This document shows, one piece after another, positions 18,236-27,291 of a stretch of DNA of 64,000 nucleotides (its first letter is position 1; the number at the start of each line of letters is the position of its first letter). Source of the DNA: an uncultured Aquimarina sp. Its GTDB lineage: Bacteria; Bacteroidota; Bacteroidia; Flavobacteriales; Flavobacteriaceae. Position numbers and translations under genes: made by a program. The notes below the pieces were generated by a model. The model searched no databases and was not told where the DNA came from. It saw only the letters and a program-made list of their open reading frames with translations. The stretch covers positions 62,001 to 126,000 of the forward strand of contig CANMSO010000001.1 in assembly GCA_947500545.1 (NCBI GenBank), in the 5' to 3' direction.

Positions 18236-20638
18236 TTATAGTGATTTTACATATTGTTTTATAGCTTCTTCCATATTTTGGGTTTCATTATAAATGGCTA
18301 TTATTTCCTCGTTCTCCCTTCCATCTGTGAGATACGCAGCATAGACCTCCTTTGGAACTTCTAACCGGAAGATGTTACTTTCCTTCCCAATTTTGATAAA
18401 CATCTCAGTATACTTCCGTGGACCTGAAAGATTATTCTTGATAGATTTAAGTTGGTTTAGATCGTGATTGGAAAGGTTTAATCTCTTAACCAATTCGTCA
18501 TATCCTTTTTCATTGTTCAGGCTGTAGATCACCTGGGTGTTTTCCAGGATACTGGCAGAAGTAGAGTTGTTAGGTAGTTGATTTATTGATTGCAGGATAA
18601 TACCAATAGCACCATTCTGTTTTCGGATGGCCTGGTAATAAAATTCTACGCTTTCCAATACATTGTCGAATTTGAGTTGCTTTGCAAACTCATCAAAAAG
18701 TATAATTCCTTTCTCTGCACGGTTTCTCCAAATGGTTCTTTGTATGGCAGACTTAATGAGTTTTAGCATTACCGAAAGGATTTCTTTGTTATCCTTTACC
18801 TCGTCTAGCTCAAAAATGATAAGGCGTTTGTCTTCAATTTTGAAGGTTTGATCTTCGTTTACTTCAAAGAGAAAACTGTATAGCCCATTACCTACATATT
18901 CGGACATTATATGAAGAAAGTTGGCAATGTTGAAATACTCTTCTTTAATTTTTAGAGCTTCCAGCAAGCTATCTTTACATTGTTCTATAAAGTTGTAAAA
19001 GCTATCCAGGGAATGTCCGGAACGGATTTTTTCATAGTATAATAATAACACCTTTTTGATAGCTACAGATTGGGATTTGGTCACTTTTTGATCTGAAGCA
19101 AGTAGCTCAAAAAGAAACATCGACAAATCCTCTAACCGCTCTGGGGTAAGATCTGCTTCATTAGCGATAAAGAACGGATTGATGCCTAAGTTTTTGCCAC
19201 TCTCGTATCTCAGGATAGTGTATTTACCTGGATAGAGTTTAGCGAATTTGGTATAAGAACCACCTAAATCAATAATAACCAGTCGTACTCCACTTTCAAA
19301 ATATTGGCGTAGAATGTTGTTAGCCAAAAAGGATTTACCTTCACCGGTGGGAGCAAAGATGGCAAAGTTCCTGGCTTTGATACGCTTTTTGCGTTCATCC
19401 CAAACATCCTTTAGCACAGGAATGTTATGTTCTCTGTCATTAAAGATAATACCAGTATCGTCAGATTGGTAATTCGTATTATTGATGAGTAAACATAAGG
19501 CGTGCTTCAGATCCGTTACATAGAGGTCCTCATTAGAAAAATTAGAGGCAAAAGCGCAATAGCTATTCAGGATATAATTCTTACGTTCCTCACCACGAGG
19601 GTAGTAAGGAGTAATGTCCAGCTCCTTGAACTCGGTTTTGATTTTAGAACCTATTTGCTCGAGATGATCAACATCTTTATGCCAATACATTACATTGAGA
19701 TGGCCTCTGATTACTCGTGCACTATCATCTGTATTGATTTGATGCTGGATGTGTTGAATTTTCTTCAACACCACTTTGTTCATCGAACCAAAGTTGGAAC
19801 TCTTATTGAGCTCTTCAATTTTCTTATCCAATATCTTTCGCCATTTCTGCTTATCGTCCAAATACATGATTTGATTGACGATATGATTTTCATTTAAGGC
19901 AAGCCCTAAACCATCAATAAACCCTTGATGAAATACAAAGTCGTCTGAAGTGAATTTTTCATTGGTCTTGCTGCTATATACATGTTCTCCAAAACAAAGT
20001 TCACTATTGACTGCGAGGCAATCGAAGTAATTTTCGCCGATATTAGTATTGGATTTGTTTAAGAGGATATCGGTATCAAAACCTTCATTGAATCCATTAA
20101 AGAAAGCATTGGTGAGTTGTTGTATTTCTTTCCCGTCAAGCGGAAGAAATTTCATTTTACGGCTATTGTTGATAAATGAAACAGAGTCGTTAACCGCACC
20201 CACAAAATTATGAACAGCCGTATCCATTAGTTTTGGGATTTTGGCATTAGCTTTTTTAAAAGGGTTGATAAACTTGGCATTGTTGAGCGCCTTGTTTTTT
20301 GTGAGCGTAAAAAAGAGATAACATCTGTGGGTGATGTATGCTCTTCCTTTAAAATGTCGATGTGTAGCTTGTTCTAAAAAGCTGGTGTTAGACAGATTTT
20401 CTGCGTCGAAACTTTCTTTTACATAAATATCCTGTTTATGCACAACAGTACCAGAAGGTAAGGACTTGATCGCCTGAAACCAGGCACCGTGAATGTCTTC
20501 AAAATCGGCTGAGGATAAAGAATAGATCTCAGGTAGTAAACCTTTGTAGCAGAGTACTACATTACCATTATTGGCAAATAATATGTTGTCCTGAATATCG
20601 ACAATAGGATAATTAGATGTAAGACTAATCTTGTTCAT
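18236..20638 (-). CDS. traG: Conjugation ATPase TraG (VirB4-like)
   Basis: An 800-residue ATPase with Walker A APTGEGKS near residue 430 and Walker B EKGIILFDEFAKQL near residue 650. It has a TraG N-terminal domain (residues about 1-350). It energises assembly of the type IV secretion channel at the inner membrane. The length and the order TraE-TraF-TraG match CTnDOT elements. It overlaps traF by 14 bp. The frame is intact. Confidence 0.92.
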   Translation of the reverse strand: MNKISLTSNYPIVDIQDNILFANNGNVVLCYKGLLPEIYSLSSADFEDIHGAWFQAIKSLPSGTVVHKQDIYVKESFDAENLSNTSFLEQATHRHFKGRAYITHRCYLFFTLTKNKALNNAKFINPFKKANAKIPKLMDTAVHNFVGAVNDSVSFINNSRKMKFLPLDGKEIQQLTNAFFNGFNEGFDTDILLNKSNTNIGENYFDCLAVNSELCFGEHVYSSKTNEKFTSDDFVFHQGFIDGLGLALNENHIVNQIMYLDDKQKWRKILDKKIEELNKSSNFGSMNKVVLKKIQHIQHQINTDDSARVIRGHLNVMYWHKDVDHLEQIGSKIKTEFKELDITPYYPRGEERKNYILNSYCAFASNFSNEDLYVTDLKHALCLLINNTNYQSDDTGIIFNDREHNIPVLKDVWDERKKRIKARNFAIFAPTGEGKSFLANNILRQYFESGVRLVIIDLGGSYTKFAKLYPGKYTILRYESGKNLGINPFFIANEADLTPERLEDLSMFLFELLASDQKVTKSQSVAIKKVLLLYYEKIRSGHSLDSFYNFIEQCKDSLLEALKIKEEYFNIANFLHIMSEYVGNGLYSFLFEVNEDQTFKIEDKRLIIFELDEVKDNKEILSVMLKLIKSAIQRTIWRNRAEKGIILFDEFAKQLKFDNVLESVEFYYQAIRKQNGAIGIILQSINQLPNNSTSASILENTQVIYSLNNEKGYDELVKRLNLSNHDLNQLKSIKNNLSGPRKYTEMFIKIGKESNIFRLEVPKEVYAAYLTDGRENEEIIAIYNETQNMEEAIKQYVKSL

Positions 20639-20909
20639 ACCAGAGATGAGTAGGGTTTTTATTGCTAATACTTTTTGGGAATACCTTAGAGGTTTGTAAA
20701 AGCTGTGGATTACTAGCGAATCTTAATAAACCGGTATACAAAAGGAGATTAAATACCAATACTCCAACGATGATACCGAAGCTAAAAGAGAAGATAATAA
20801 CCAATAACGAACCAATAACCGATACCATCATCAAGGCGAACAATGATATGGGAAGCCCAAATATCATTGCCCGTTTTCGTATGTTTCTATACACTTCGAA
20901 CTTTTTCAT
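20625..20909 (-). CDS. traF: Conjugative transposon protein TraF (DUF4133, VirB3-like)
   Basis: A 94-residue protein with two adjacent membrane segments (about 16-60) preceded by KFEVYRNIRKRAMIFGLPIS, a typical DUF4133/TraF N-terminus. It is an inner membrane channel component. It overlaps traE by one base and traG by 14. Confidence 0.88.
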   Translation of the reverse strand: MKKFEVYRNIRKRAMIFGLPISLFALMMVSVIGSLLVIIFSFSFGIIVGVLVFNLLLYTGLLRFASNPQLLQTSKVFPKSISNKNPTHLWYEQD

Positions 20910-21196
20910 TACACGACTATGCCTATTAGGTATGTGAAGATGCCCACAACTGCACCGGCGATAAGGACAAAGACAAGTACACGGGTGATTCCTTTTTTCA
21001 GATCGGCATTTTCACCAAAAAAATGTCCGGCATTGAATAAGAACCCTATTAGGAAAATAACGCCCAGGATGATTGGAAAGATGGCTCTTATAGTATCAGA
21101 AACATCGTTTACTGAATCTTCAATTCCTCCGATTTGTGCAAAAGCAGGAGTGAAGGAGAATAACAAAATAGAGGATATAGTTACGATTTTTTTCAT
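20909..21196 (-). CDS. traE: Conjugative transposon protein TraE (DUF4134, VirB2-like)
   Basis: A 95-residue protein with a cleavable signal (MKKIVTISSILLFSFTPAFA) and two further hydrophobic helices (IFPIILGVIFLIGFLFNAGH and VLVFVLIAGAVVGIFTYLIG). This is the organisation of pilin-like VirB2/TraE proteins. It is the first gene of the tra operon; the promoter lies in the 195-bp gap facing the amidase gene. Confidence 0.88.
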   Translation of the reverse strand: MKKIVTISSILLFSFTPAFAQIGGIEDSVNDVSDTIRAIFPIILGVIFLIGFLFNAGHFFGENADLKKGITRVLVFVLIAGAVVGIFTYLIGIVV

Positions 21197-21244
21197 AGGA
21201 AAATCATTTGAATTTATATGGATTTTGCTTCTATGAAAATTACT

Positions 21245-21340
21245 GTATATTTGAATATAAAATACTAATAATCAATTATTTGTGAATAAAATATTAATTA
21301 ATTTCACTTAAGTTAATTTGATATTAAATAGTATCAAATT
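21245..21340. promoter_or_regulatory. Divergent tra/amidase control region with dyad
   Basis: The gap between traE and the amidase contains a plus-strand TATATTTG at 21245-21252 and a perfect inverted repeat at 21315-21340 (arms AATTTGATA / TATCAAATT, 8-bp spacer). The dyad is a candidate operator for a regulator of the tra operon and of the amidase. Confidence 0.45.
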
Positions 21341-21391
21341 GTATAATTTTTAGGTAGGTAACTGTTAATAACTCATTTCGTGTAACAAAAA

Positions 21392-22072
21392 ATGAAGCTT
21401 AAAAACGTCAAACCTCGACTTCGGTCAGTTCAAAAATTGAATTTTTGGATACTAAAAATCTGTTTGATTCTTGGTACAAATATGGTTGCTCAAAATCGAG
21501 TAGTGATCGATCCGGGACACGGAGGAAAAGATTGGGGTGCCGTAGGTGTAAATGGTACGAGTGAAAAAGAAGTGGTGATGAATATTGCAAAACACATGGT
21601 AACTATGAATCGAAAACTATTTGATAATTCACTAGAAATTTATTTGACCAGATATAGTGATACCCTGATTTTTTTGAAAGATAGAACACGCCTTGCAAAA
21701 GCATTGAATGCAGATGTATTTGTATCCTTACACTGTAATCATGCTGTACATCCTGGAGCTAGGGGAGTAGAGGTATATGTCTCAGAGCGTAAAGATGATT
21801 TTTCTAACCAATCTACCTGGTTAGGGTACCAGCTGCAAGAACAATTAAAAAATCAATTGGGGTTTGAAAGTCGAGGAGTAAAGTTTGCTAATTTTCAAGT
21901 ATTGCAAGAAACTTCTGCAGCTATGCCATCTGTTTTGGTGGAGCTTGGTTTTTTGAGTAATAATAATGAAAATGATTATTACCAAAAATCTATGGGCTGT
22001 AGAGCATTGGCATTGGTAATATCGGAATGTTTAATTAAAAATTTTAAAAGTTATGAAAGAGTTGGGGATTGA
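21392..22072 (+). CDS. N-acetylmuramoyl-L-alanine amidase (Amidase_3)
   Basis: A 226-residue protein with an N-terminal signal-anchor region (residues 15-33) and a complete Amidase_3 domain: DPGHGGKDWGA (zinc His), a Glu in the EKEVVMNIAK helix, SLHCNHAVHPGARGVEVYVS (second zinc His), and PSVLVELGFLSNNNEN (catalytic Glu). It cleaves the stem peptide from muramic acid. Placement opposite the tra operon suggests that it opens peptidoglycan for the conjugation channel, replacing the lysozyme-type VirB1 of other systems; that role is inferred. Confidence 0.88.
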   Translation: MKLKNVKPRLRSVQKLNFWILKICLILGTNMVAQNRVVIDPGHGGKDWGAVGVNGTSEKEVVMNIAKHMVTMNRKLFDNSLEIYLTRYSDTLIFLKDRTRLAKALNADVFVSLHCNHAVHPGARGVEVYVSERKDDFSNQSTWLGYQLQEQLKNQLGFESRGVKFANFQVLQETSAAMPSVLVELGFLSNNNENDYYQKSMGCRALALVISECLIKNFKSYERVGD

Positions 22073-22076
22073 GATA

Positions 22077-22142
22077 ATGAAAGTGATTAGAGCTATAATT
22101 GTTGAGTTATACAAATTATTCTTCTTAAGGAAAAAATTATAG
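22077..22142 (+). CDS. Possible 21-residue basic hydrophobic peptide
   Basis: An ATG 4 bp after the amidase stop opens a 21-codon frame (MKVIRAIIVELYKLFFLRKKL) that would form a short amphipathic or membrane helix with a basic end. The spacing suggests translational coupling, but nothing else supports it. Confidence 0.25.
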   Translation: MKVIRAIIVELYKLFFLRKKL

Positions 22143-22162
22143 GATGTCTAGAATCATAGAGA

Positions 22163-23758
22163 TTATTTTCGTTGGCGTCTATCAACTAGTTTCTTCCTAA
22201 TCAATTCTATTTTACTTATCTCTTCTGTGTTAAGATTTAAGGAAGAATTTAATATTTGATGATTATATGAGATAAGAATTTCTTCGATATTAGATTTATT
22301 TTTGAACTTTAAAGTATAATCACGAAAGTTCTTCACCGGTACTATTGGTATAGGTAATGTTCTAAATTCATTTGGAGTTAATTCCAAAACACCACCACCA
22401 TAGTATCTACCTTCTAATTCGGCGAATGCTAACGTCAATGAATTATAGAATGAGTAAACAAAATCGTTGATATTAATTCCTTGTTTTGTTTTTATAACAT
22501 AGGCACTGTCAGTAACATGAATATCAGCTTCATTCTTTAGTAATTTAGGATACTCATGCGCTCTTTTAAAAAAGAACGCTTCTCCATGTTCCATAATATT
22601 AGGAACTTGATACCAATGTTCTCGCTTTTTACATTTATATCTTAAGTGTAATTCTTGAATTTCTCCTTCATGAATATATCGCTGAACTCCTTTCGAAAGT
22701 CGTTTTGGGTTTGCTAGGTTAAAGTCCAACAGGTATGAAGGTTTGTTTTGTAAAACCAAATCTTCAAAATCATTAATATCAAAAGTAACAGAACCATTAA
22801 CAAAAAACCCTTTTCTTATAATCGGCTTTCCATATTTTCTTAATCGATAATTCCTTAAAACTTCCTCATTAACAATAAAAAAATCGTTTGCAGCTGTTAC
22901 AATACCTGCCTTGTTATCAACTACTTCCTTAACAGTATTGAGTTGTTTTTTTAGATTTTCAAGGAAAGAATACTCGTCTGGAGTAATGAAATGATGTGTC
23001 CACTTTTTGTCCGACTCAGATACAGTCACATTTTGTTGTAGAACAAATCTTTGGTTTTCTAAGTCATCTATAGTCCCTATGGTAGTATAGTAAGTGCCTT
23101 CCGATTCATGCTGCCTAAAAGCTATTAATAGGACAGTGTCTTGACCTTTACATTCTTGAAACTGTAATTCATCGAACATAAATATTTCAAGCCTAGCAAA
23201 AGACTGTTTTAGTAATTCTCTTATTTCTGAAGTAAATTTAACTTGAAGGAGTTCAAGAGGTAATACAAAAGCTAGAATTCCATCTTCTTCTATTTTCGAT
23301 ATTGCACTAACTAAGAAAGCTGTCCATATATTATTGATACGTCTATCCGAAAGATTTTGTTCTAGATGAATATTTAAAGCCAATCCCTTTTGTTCTTCTG
23401 TCAATAAACTACTTTTTACATACGGAGGATTTCCAAGGATAAGAGAGTATCTATTCTGATTTTCATTATGAAAAGAAAGATAATCTTGGTTGTTGGCAAT
23501 AAGATCGATAACATCATTATTATTTTTTTGTATGGCTTTATCCAACTCATCATTCTCTCTTTCTACTACTTCTAATCGAATGGTGTCAAAATTATTTACT
23601 TGGGGACTTACATTGATAGCCTCAATGAACGCTCCATCACCAACACTAGGCTCTAAAATAGAAATAGAATCTCTATCAATCCTAGAAATACAATAGTTAG
23701 CTATAAAGTTTGCTAACCTTTGTGGAGTATAATATGACCCTAGTTCTTTTTTATTCAC
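22163..23758 (-). CDS. Gamma-class adenine DNA methyltransferase (Eco57I/TaqI-like)
   Basis: A 531-residue protein with the order of gamma-class N6-adenine methyltransferases: GSYYTPQRLANFI (motif X), ILEPSVGDGAFIEA (motif I, residues 34-47), LILGNPPYVKSS (motif IV, NPPY at 110-113), then a target-recognition-like C-terminal half. The GTG start shares one base with the HNH gene stop (TAGTG), so the genes are translationally coupled. It is the last gene of the five-gene operon. It most likely protects host DNA from the HNH nuclease. No nuclease motif is seen inside this protein, so it is not a fused type IIG enzyme. Confidence 0.88.
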   Translation of the reverse strand: MNKKELGSYYTPQRLANFIANYCISRIDRDSISILEPSVGDGAFIEAINVSPQVNNFDTIRLEVVERENDELDKAIQKNNNDVIDLIANNQDYLSFHNENQNRYSLILGNPPYVKSSLLTEEQKGLALNIHLEQNLSDRRINNIWTAFLVSAISKIEEDGILAFVLPLELLQVKFTSEIRELLKQSFARLEIFMFDELQFQECKGQDTVLLIAFRQHESEGTYYTTIGTIDDLENQRFVLQQNVTVSESDKKWTHHFITPDEYSFLENLKKQLNTVKEVVDNKAGIVTAANDFFIVNEEVLRNYRLRKYGKPIIRKGFFVNGSVTFDINDFEDLVLQNKPSYLLDFNLANPKRLSKGVQRYIHEGEIQELHLRYKCKKREHWYQVPNIMEHGEAFFFKRAHEYPKLLKNEADIHVTDSAYVIKTKQGININDFVYSFYNSLTLAFAELEGRYYGGGVLELTPNEFRTLPIPIVPVKNFRDYTLKFKNKSNIEEILISYNHQILNSSLNLNTEEISKIELIRKKLVDRRQRK

Positions 23759-24327
23759 TATTCTACTTCTAAATATTTTAAATATTCTAAAAACTCATTA
23801 GCAAGCTCACCTTGCATTTTCAATAATCTGGATTTATCATCGCCATCCTCAATTGATTGAATAACTTTCTTTATTTCTGACATTTTATTCCTAATCTCAT
23901 CCAGCATATATATAATAGAATACCTTTTGAGGTAGAGCTTAAGCTTTGTATACATATATTTTGCCCTGTCCGAATGGTCAAAAGGGAATATCTCCCCAGA
24001 TATCGTCCTGTAAAAATGCTCATTCAAATCTTCATCACAAGGATCTAAGTAATCAAAGTCATCATCACTTTTTGCAATATTCACATAGGAACAAGAGTAA
24101 ACCAAGTTGGAATACTTTGTTTCCAAATGAGGATATTTAGATTTTGGTTTAAAATGGTCAATATGAAAATTTCTCTTACCTCCAAACCAAAGATGGTTGC
24201 AATCTGTGTAACCGCATCTACCATTAAAATCTTCAACCAGTTTGGTCTTATATTTTCCATAGGGTTTTAACTCTGGCCCTTTATAAGTACGCTCAGGATC
24301 TTCCTTTCTGAACAATTCTTTACCCAT
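23758..24327 (-). CDS. HNH endonuclease
   Basis: A 189-residue protein with an HNH core: CGYTDC (Cys38, Cys43), FHIDHFKPKSKYP (His56, Asp57, His58), YSNLVYSCSYVNIAKSD (Asn74, Cys79, Asn83). The IDHFKPKS and NLVYSC phrases resemble nucleases of the TIGR02646-like type found in defence loci. A C-terminal helical part (residues 105-189) is of unknown function. It is the presumed effector of the operon. It overlaps the receiver gene upstream by 8 bp and the methyltransferase by one base. Confidence 0.85.
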   Translation of the reverse strand: MGKELFRKEDPERTYKGPELKPYGKYKTKLVEDFNGRCGYTDCNHLWFGGKRNFHIDHFKPKSKYPHLETKYSNLVYSCSYVNIAKSDDDFDYLDPCDEDLNEHFYRTISGEIFPFDHSDRAKYMYTKLKLYLKRYSIIYMLDEIRNKMSEIKKVIQSIEDGDDKSRLLKMQGELANEFLEYLKYLEVE

Positions 24328-24964
24328 TATTTTCTTTTTTCTTAACCTCTTTTATAATCTCATCAGCCTTCTTCAAAATAGACTCAAGCCTATCTGCATT
24401 AGTGTTCATTTTTAAATCTTCGGGAACTATCCCTCTTTTGTCCAATGCTCCTTCAATTAACTTATCCAACTCTAAAAATTCTTGTTCTTCAGAATGCGAT
24501 AATTCTTCTTGCTTTCTTTTTTCAATTAGCTCAAGCAGTCTTATTTCGGCAGACTCTATTTTAGCCTTATGTTTCTTTATTTGAATAACAACCTTATCAA
24601 AAAACTTTGAATCAGATTGGATATCCTTCTTTTCATAAACAATATTCACATCAAACCCCTTATCAACGGCATCATCCTCAAATGAAGTCAAAATGAAAAC
24701 AGGAAAATCCTTTCTAATATCAAGTAATTGCTTAATAACATCTGAGCCATTGTAATGAACTTTAGGGTCTTCTTCTGATAATCTGAAATCAGCTACAACT
24801 GCATCTGCGAAGTGTTCAAAAATTTCCGATACTGTATCTTGGATAGAAGGTTTAGGCTTTACTGCTATCACATCAAATTTTTCATTTGCTCGTAAAAGTA
24901 CACTTCGTTTGAAAGATCTGATATCTCTGTCTACCTCATCTATATATGCTACTTTATATTTCAT
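24320..24964 (-). CDS. Receiver-domain protein with helical C-terminus, no DNA-binding domain
   Basis: A 214-residue protein. Residues 1-125 form a response-regulator receiver: acidic pair near YIDEVDRD (residues 7-14), probable phospho-acceptor Asp59 in VVADFRLSEED, Thr93 in FILTSFEDD, and Lys112 in VYEKKDI. The remainder is a charged coiled-coil-like helix region (about 125-214) with no helix-turn-helix. It probably receives phosphate or a conformational signal from the GHKL protein upstream and acts on the HNH nuclease or methyltransferase rather than on transcription; that is inference. The gap to the upstream gene is 16 bp. Confidence 0.8.
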   Translation of the reverse strand: MKYKVAYIDEVDRDIRSFKRSVLLRANEKFDVIAVKPKPSIQDTVSEIFEHFADAVVADFRLSEEDPKVHYNGSDVIKQLLDIRKDFPVFILTSFEDDAVDKGFDVNIVYEKKDIQSDSKFFDKVVIQIKKHKAKIESAEIRLLELIEKRKQEELSHSEEQEFLELDKLIEGALDKRGIVPEDLKMNTNADRLESILKKADEIIKEVKKKENNG

Positions 24965-24980
24965 TGAACTATTCTTTTAA

Positions 24981-27290
24981 TTATGCAGGTAGATTAATAC
25001 TTATTTGAAATCCAGGTCTTAACTTGTTCAGTCGGATGGAGCCGTTATATTCATCTACAACAGATCTCATAATCCACATACCGAGCCCTGTTCCTGTTTG
25101 CTCTCCAGTATGCTCATCGCGTTTAGTACTAAAGAATGGCTGAAATATTTTGTTCGGGTCAGTTATATCAGTTTCAAGACCAGGTCCAGAATCTTCATAT
25201 ACTACATTTATTCCTGTTTTGATATCATATTCAAACCTAAACATTATCTTCCTTTCGTCAGGTGCATCAGCTCGATTAAAAGCGTCAACAGAATTAGAAA
25301 TTAAATTGTTGAAAATGCTATCTAAATCTATTTCATGTCCTCTAAAAAACACTTCGCTAAAAATTCCTCTTTTAACTGAAAACTCAACTTTTTTCTTTTC
25401 AAGAATTGAATTCCACAATTTCTCAAATTTTGTAAGATAATCGACTAAATCGATATCTTTCATTGTTCTTTTGTCCTTTTTGACTGCTCCTAATGAAAAA
25501 TCGAGCCAGTGCTTTAATTTTTTATCTTGATCTTGGATATCATCAATTAATATCAGTGGATTAATTTCTTCGGGTAAATCAGCGATTTTATCATCAGATA
25601 TTAAATCTTTAAGAATGAGTTTGAGGTCTGATGTTCTAGGAAGTAGGCTGTCACTTATATTCTTTAGCTCATGCGCAAAAGATGTGACAATCATTCCCGC
25701 ACTTGCAAGAACTCGTAACAGCTTTTGTTCATCCTTCAATTCTTCATTTTCTTCCTCAAAGGCTAGAACGCCTTGTACAAGTGTATCGGTATCTTCGTCT
25801 GATGTTTCTGTATCAGGGTCATCCTGTTTTTGTTTGGCCTTTTCCTTGGCTTCTTGTTTAGCTTTTTCCTTTTTGTTTCGCTCATCAAAGTTCTTCTTGA
25901 GCGCCATCATTACTTGATTTCTATCGTTTTCAAAAATCCCAATAAGTTCTATTAGAATGTTTTTAAACAAGGAAAAAGTATCGTTTTCTTGTATTCCTTC
26001 TCTACCAGATTTATCTTGAAATAAAACATTATGAAGTCTAGAAATATTAACAATACCATACGTTTGCTGTGGTCTTACTTTATAGCCGGGTCTTGTCACA
26101 GTTGGATTCTGTAATGCTCTTTTTCCTAAATCCAACCAATCGAAAGAATTACTTTTGGTTTCACCATAAGGTCTTACTCTGAAATAGTCTCTAAACAGTT
26201 TAATTCCGCCAAATTCATTCAACCATTTTGCTCTATCTCTATAATTAACTGATTTGTAGGGGTATTTTGTGATTTCGTCTTTTTCTTGGCCTCCTCCACG
26301 CTTCATGAAATAAAACTCAAACCGAAAAGCACCAATTTTCTTCAGGTTATTGTCTACATCTTTGAATCCTGGTAATAACTTTTTTAGTGTAGTTTCAATT
26401 TCGAAAAAACCTTTCTCGAAAACATCTTGGCCATAAATGCTAGGAGATGTTTGAACAATGTCAGAACTGAAAAAATCTATATCTTTTAAAATATCAGTAT
26501 TCAGTTCATTTCTAAACACTTTTATTTTTAGTTCACCTTTATCATCGCAATTAGCAACTATTTTATAGTCAAAATCATCGCATACAGTTGATTCAACCTT
26601 CCCATAATCTAAAGGTTTCAGAGAAGAATATAAAAACAAATCAAATTTTGACACGATTTGAGGAGGAACAAGTAACTCTAAATTTGAATACAGATTATTT
26701 ACGGATTTAGCATTCCATTCATCTCTTAGATTCGTAACATGAATTATAGTTCCTTTATCCTCATCCCAACCTTCAAATATATCTTCATCAAATGCATATT
26801 CTGCGAGAATTTCTTCAGCTAAATTCTTAATACTTGTCTTTTCAATGTAATCTAAATTGGCTTTTATATCAGATATGATTGCTGATTTTTTATTGAAAGC
26901 TTCCCAATCAACTGACCATTTCAGCACTTTCTCATTATTTAGAGGCTTTGTGTACATAGTGCATTTAGACCCCAATCTATCAATAGCAAATCTACCGATT
27001 CCTTTAGCCCCGGTTTTCACTCGAGAATTTTTAGAAAATGGATCATCTAGCTTGTCATCAGTACCAATAATCATCCAATGATCTCTGATTTTTTTCTCTG
27101 TCATCCCAACTCCACCATCTATAACAAATATTTGATCTTCTAAAGGGTCAATAATAACAATCCCTAATTTGGAATCAGCGTCATAAGTATTCTTTATTAA
27201 TTCAATAATTGCACCGCCGGCATTGGCAAAATTTTCTTGCCCTATCAATCTTGCTGTTCTAGCTGAAACTGTAAATGGGATTTCTGCCAT
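24981..27290 (-). CDS. Dual GHKL ATPase: MORC/Hsp90/MutL-like N-terminus, histidine-kinase-like C-terminus
   Basis: A 769-residue protein. The N-terminus has GHKL motifs of the MutL/Hsp90/MORC type: GGAIIELIKNTYDADS (residues 25-40), DGGVGM (58-63), GAKGIGRFA (94-102). A charged coiled coil follows near 460-510 (KEKAKQEAKEKAKQKQDD). Then comes an H-box-like FAHELKN near 540 and a second ATPase of histidine-kinase type: NNLISNSVDAF near 663, DSGPGL near 702, FQPFFSTK and GTGLGMW near 733. No membrane segment or PAS domain, so it is a cytosolic sensor. It begins one base after the Xre stop. Confidence 0.85.
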   Translation of the reverse strand: MAEIPFTVSARTARLIGQENFANAGGAIIELIKNTYDADSKLGIVIIDPLEDQIFVIDGGVGMTEKKIRDHWMIIGTDDKLDDPFSKNSRVKTGAKGIGRFAIDRLGSKCTMYTKPLNNEKVLKWSVDWEAFNKKSAIISDIKANLDYIEKTSIKNLAEEILAEYAFDEDIFEGWDEDKGTIIHVTNLRDEWNAKSVNNLYSNLELLVPPQIVSKFDLFLYSSLKPLDYGKVESTVCDDFDYKIVANCDDKGELKIKVFRNELNTDILKDIDFFSSDIVQTSPSIYGQDVFEKGFFEIETTLKKLLPGFKDVDNNLKKIGAFRFEFYFMKRGGGQEKDEITKYPYKSVNYRDRAKWLNEFGGIKLFRDYFRVRPYGETKSNSFDWLDLGKRALQNPTVTRPGYKVRPQQTYGIVNISRLHNVLFQDKSGREGIQENDTFSLFKNILIELIGIFENDRNQVMMALKKNFDERNKKEKAKQEAKEKAKQKQDDPDTETSDEDTDTLVQGVLAFEEENEELKDEQKLLRVLASAGMIVTSFAHELKNISDSLLPRTSDLKLILKDLISDDKIADLPEEINPLILIDDIQDQDKKLKHWLDFSLGAVKKDKRTMKDIDLVDYLTKFEKLWNSILEKKKVEFSVKRGIFSEVFFRGHEIDLDSIFNNLISNSVDAFNRADAPDERKIMFRFEYDIKTGINVVYEDSGPGLETDITDPNKIFQPFFSTKRDEHTGEQTGTGLGMWIMRSVVDEYNGSIRLNKLRPGFQISINLPA

Positions 27291-27291
27291 A

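Noticed and set aside
25615..25917. Serine-rich plus-strand frame
   Set aside because: Antisense to the coiled-coil part of the dual GHKL protein. The serine richness is a mirror of lysine/glutamate codons.
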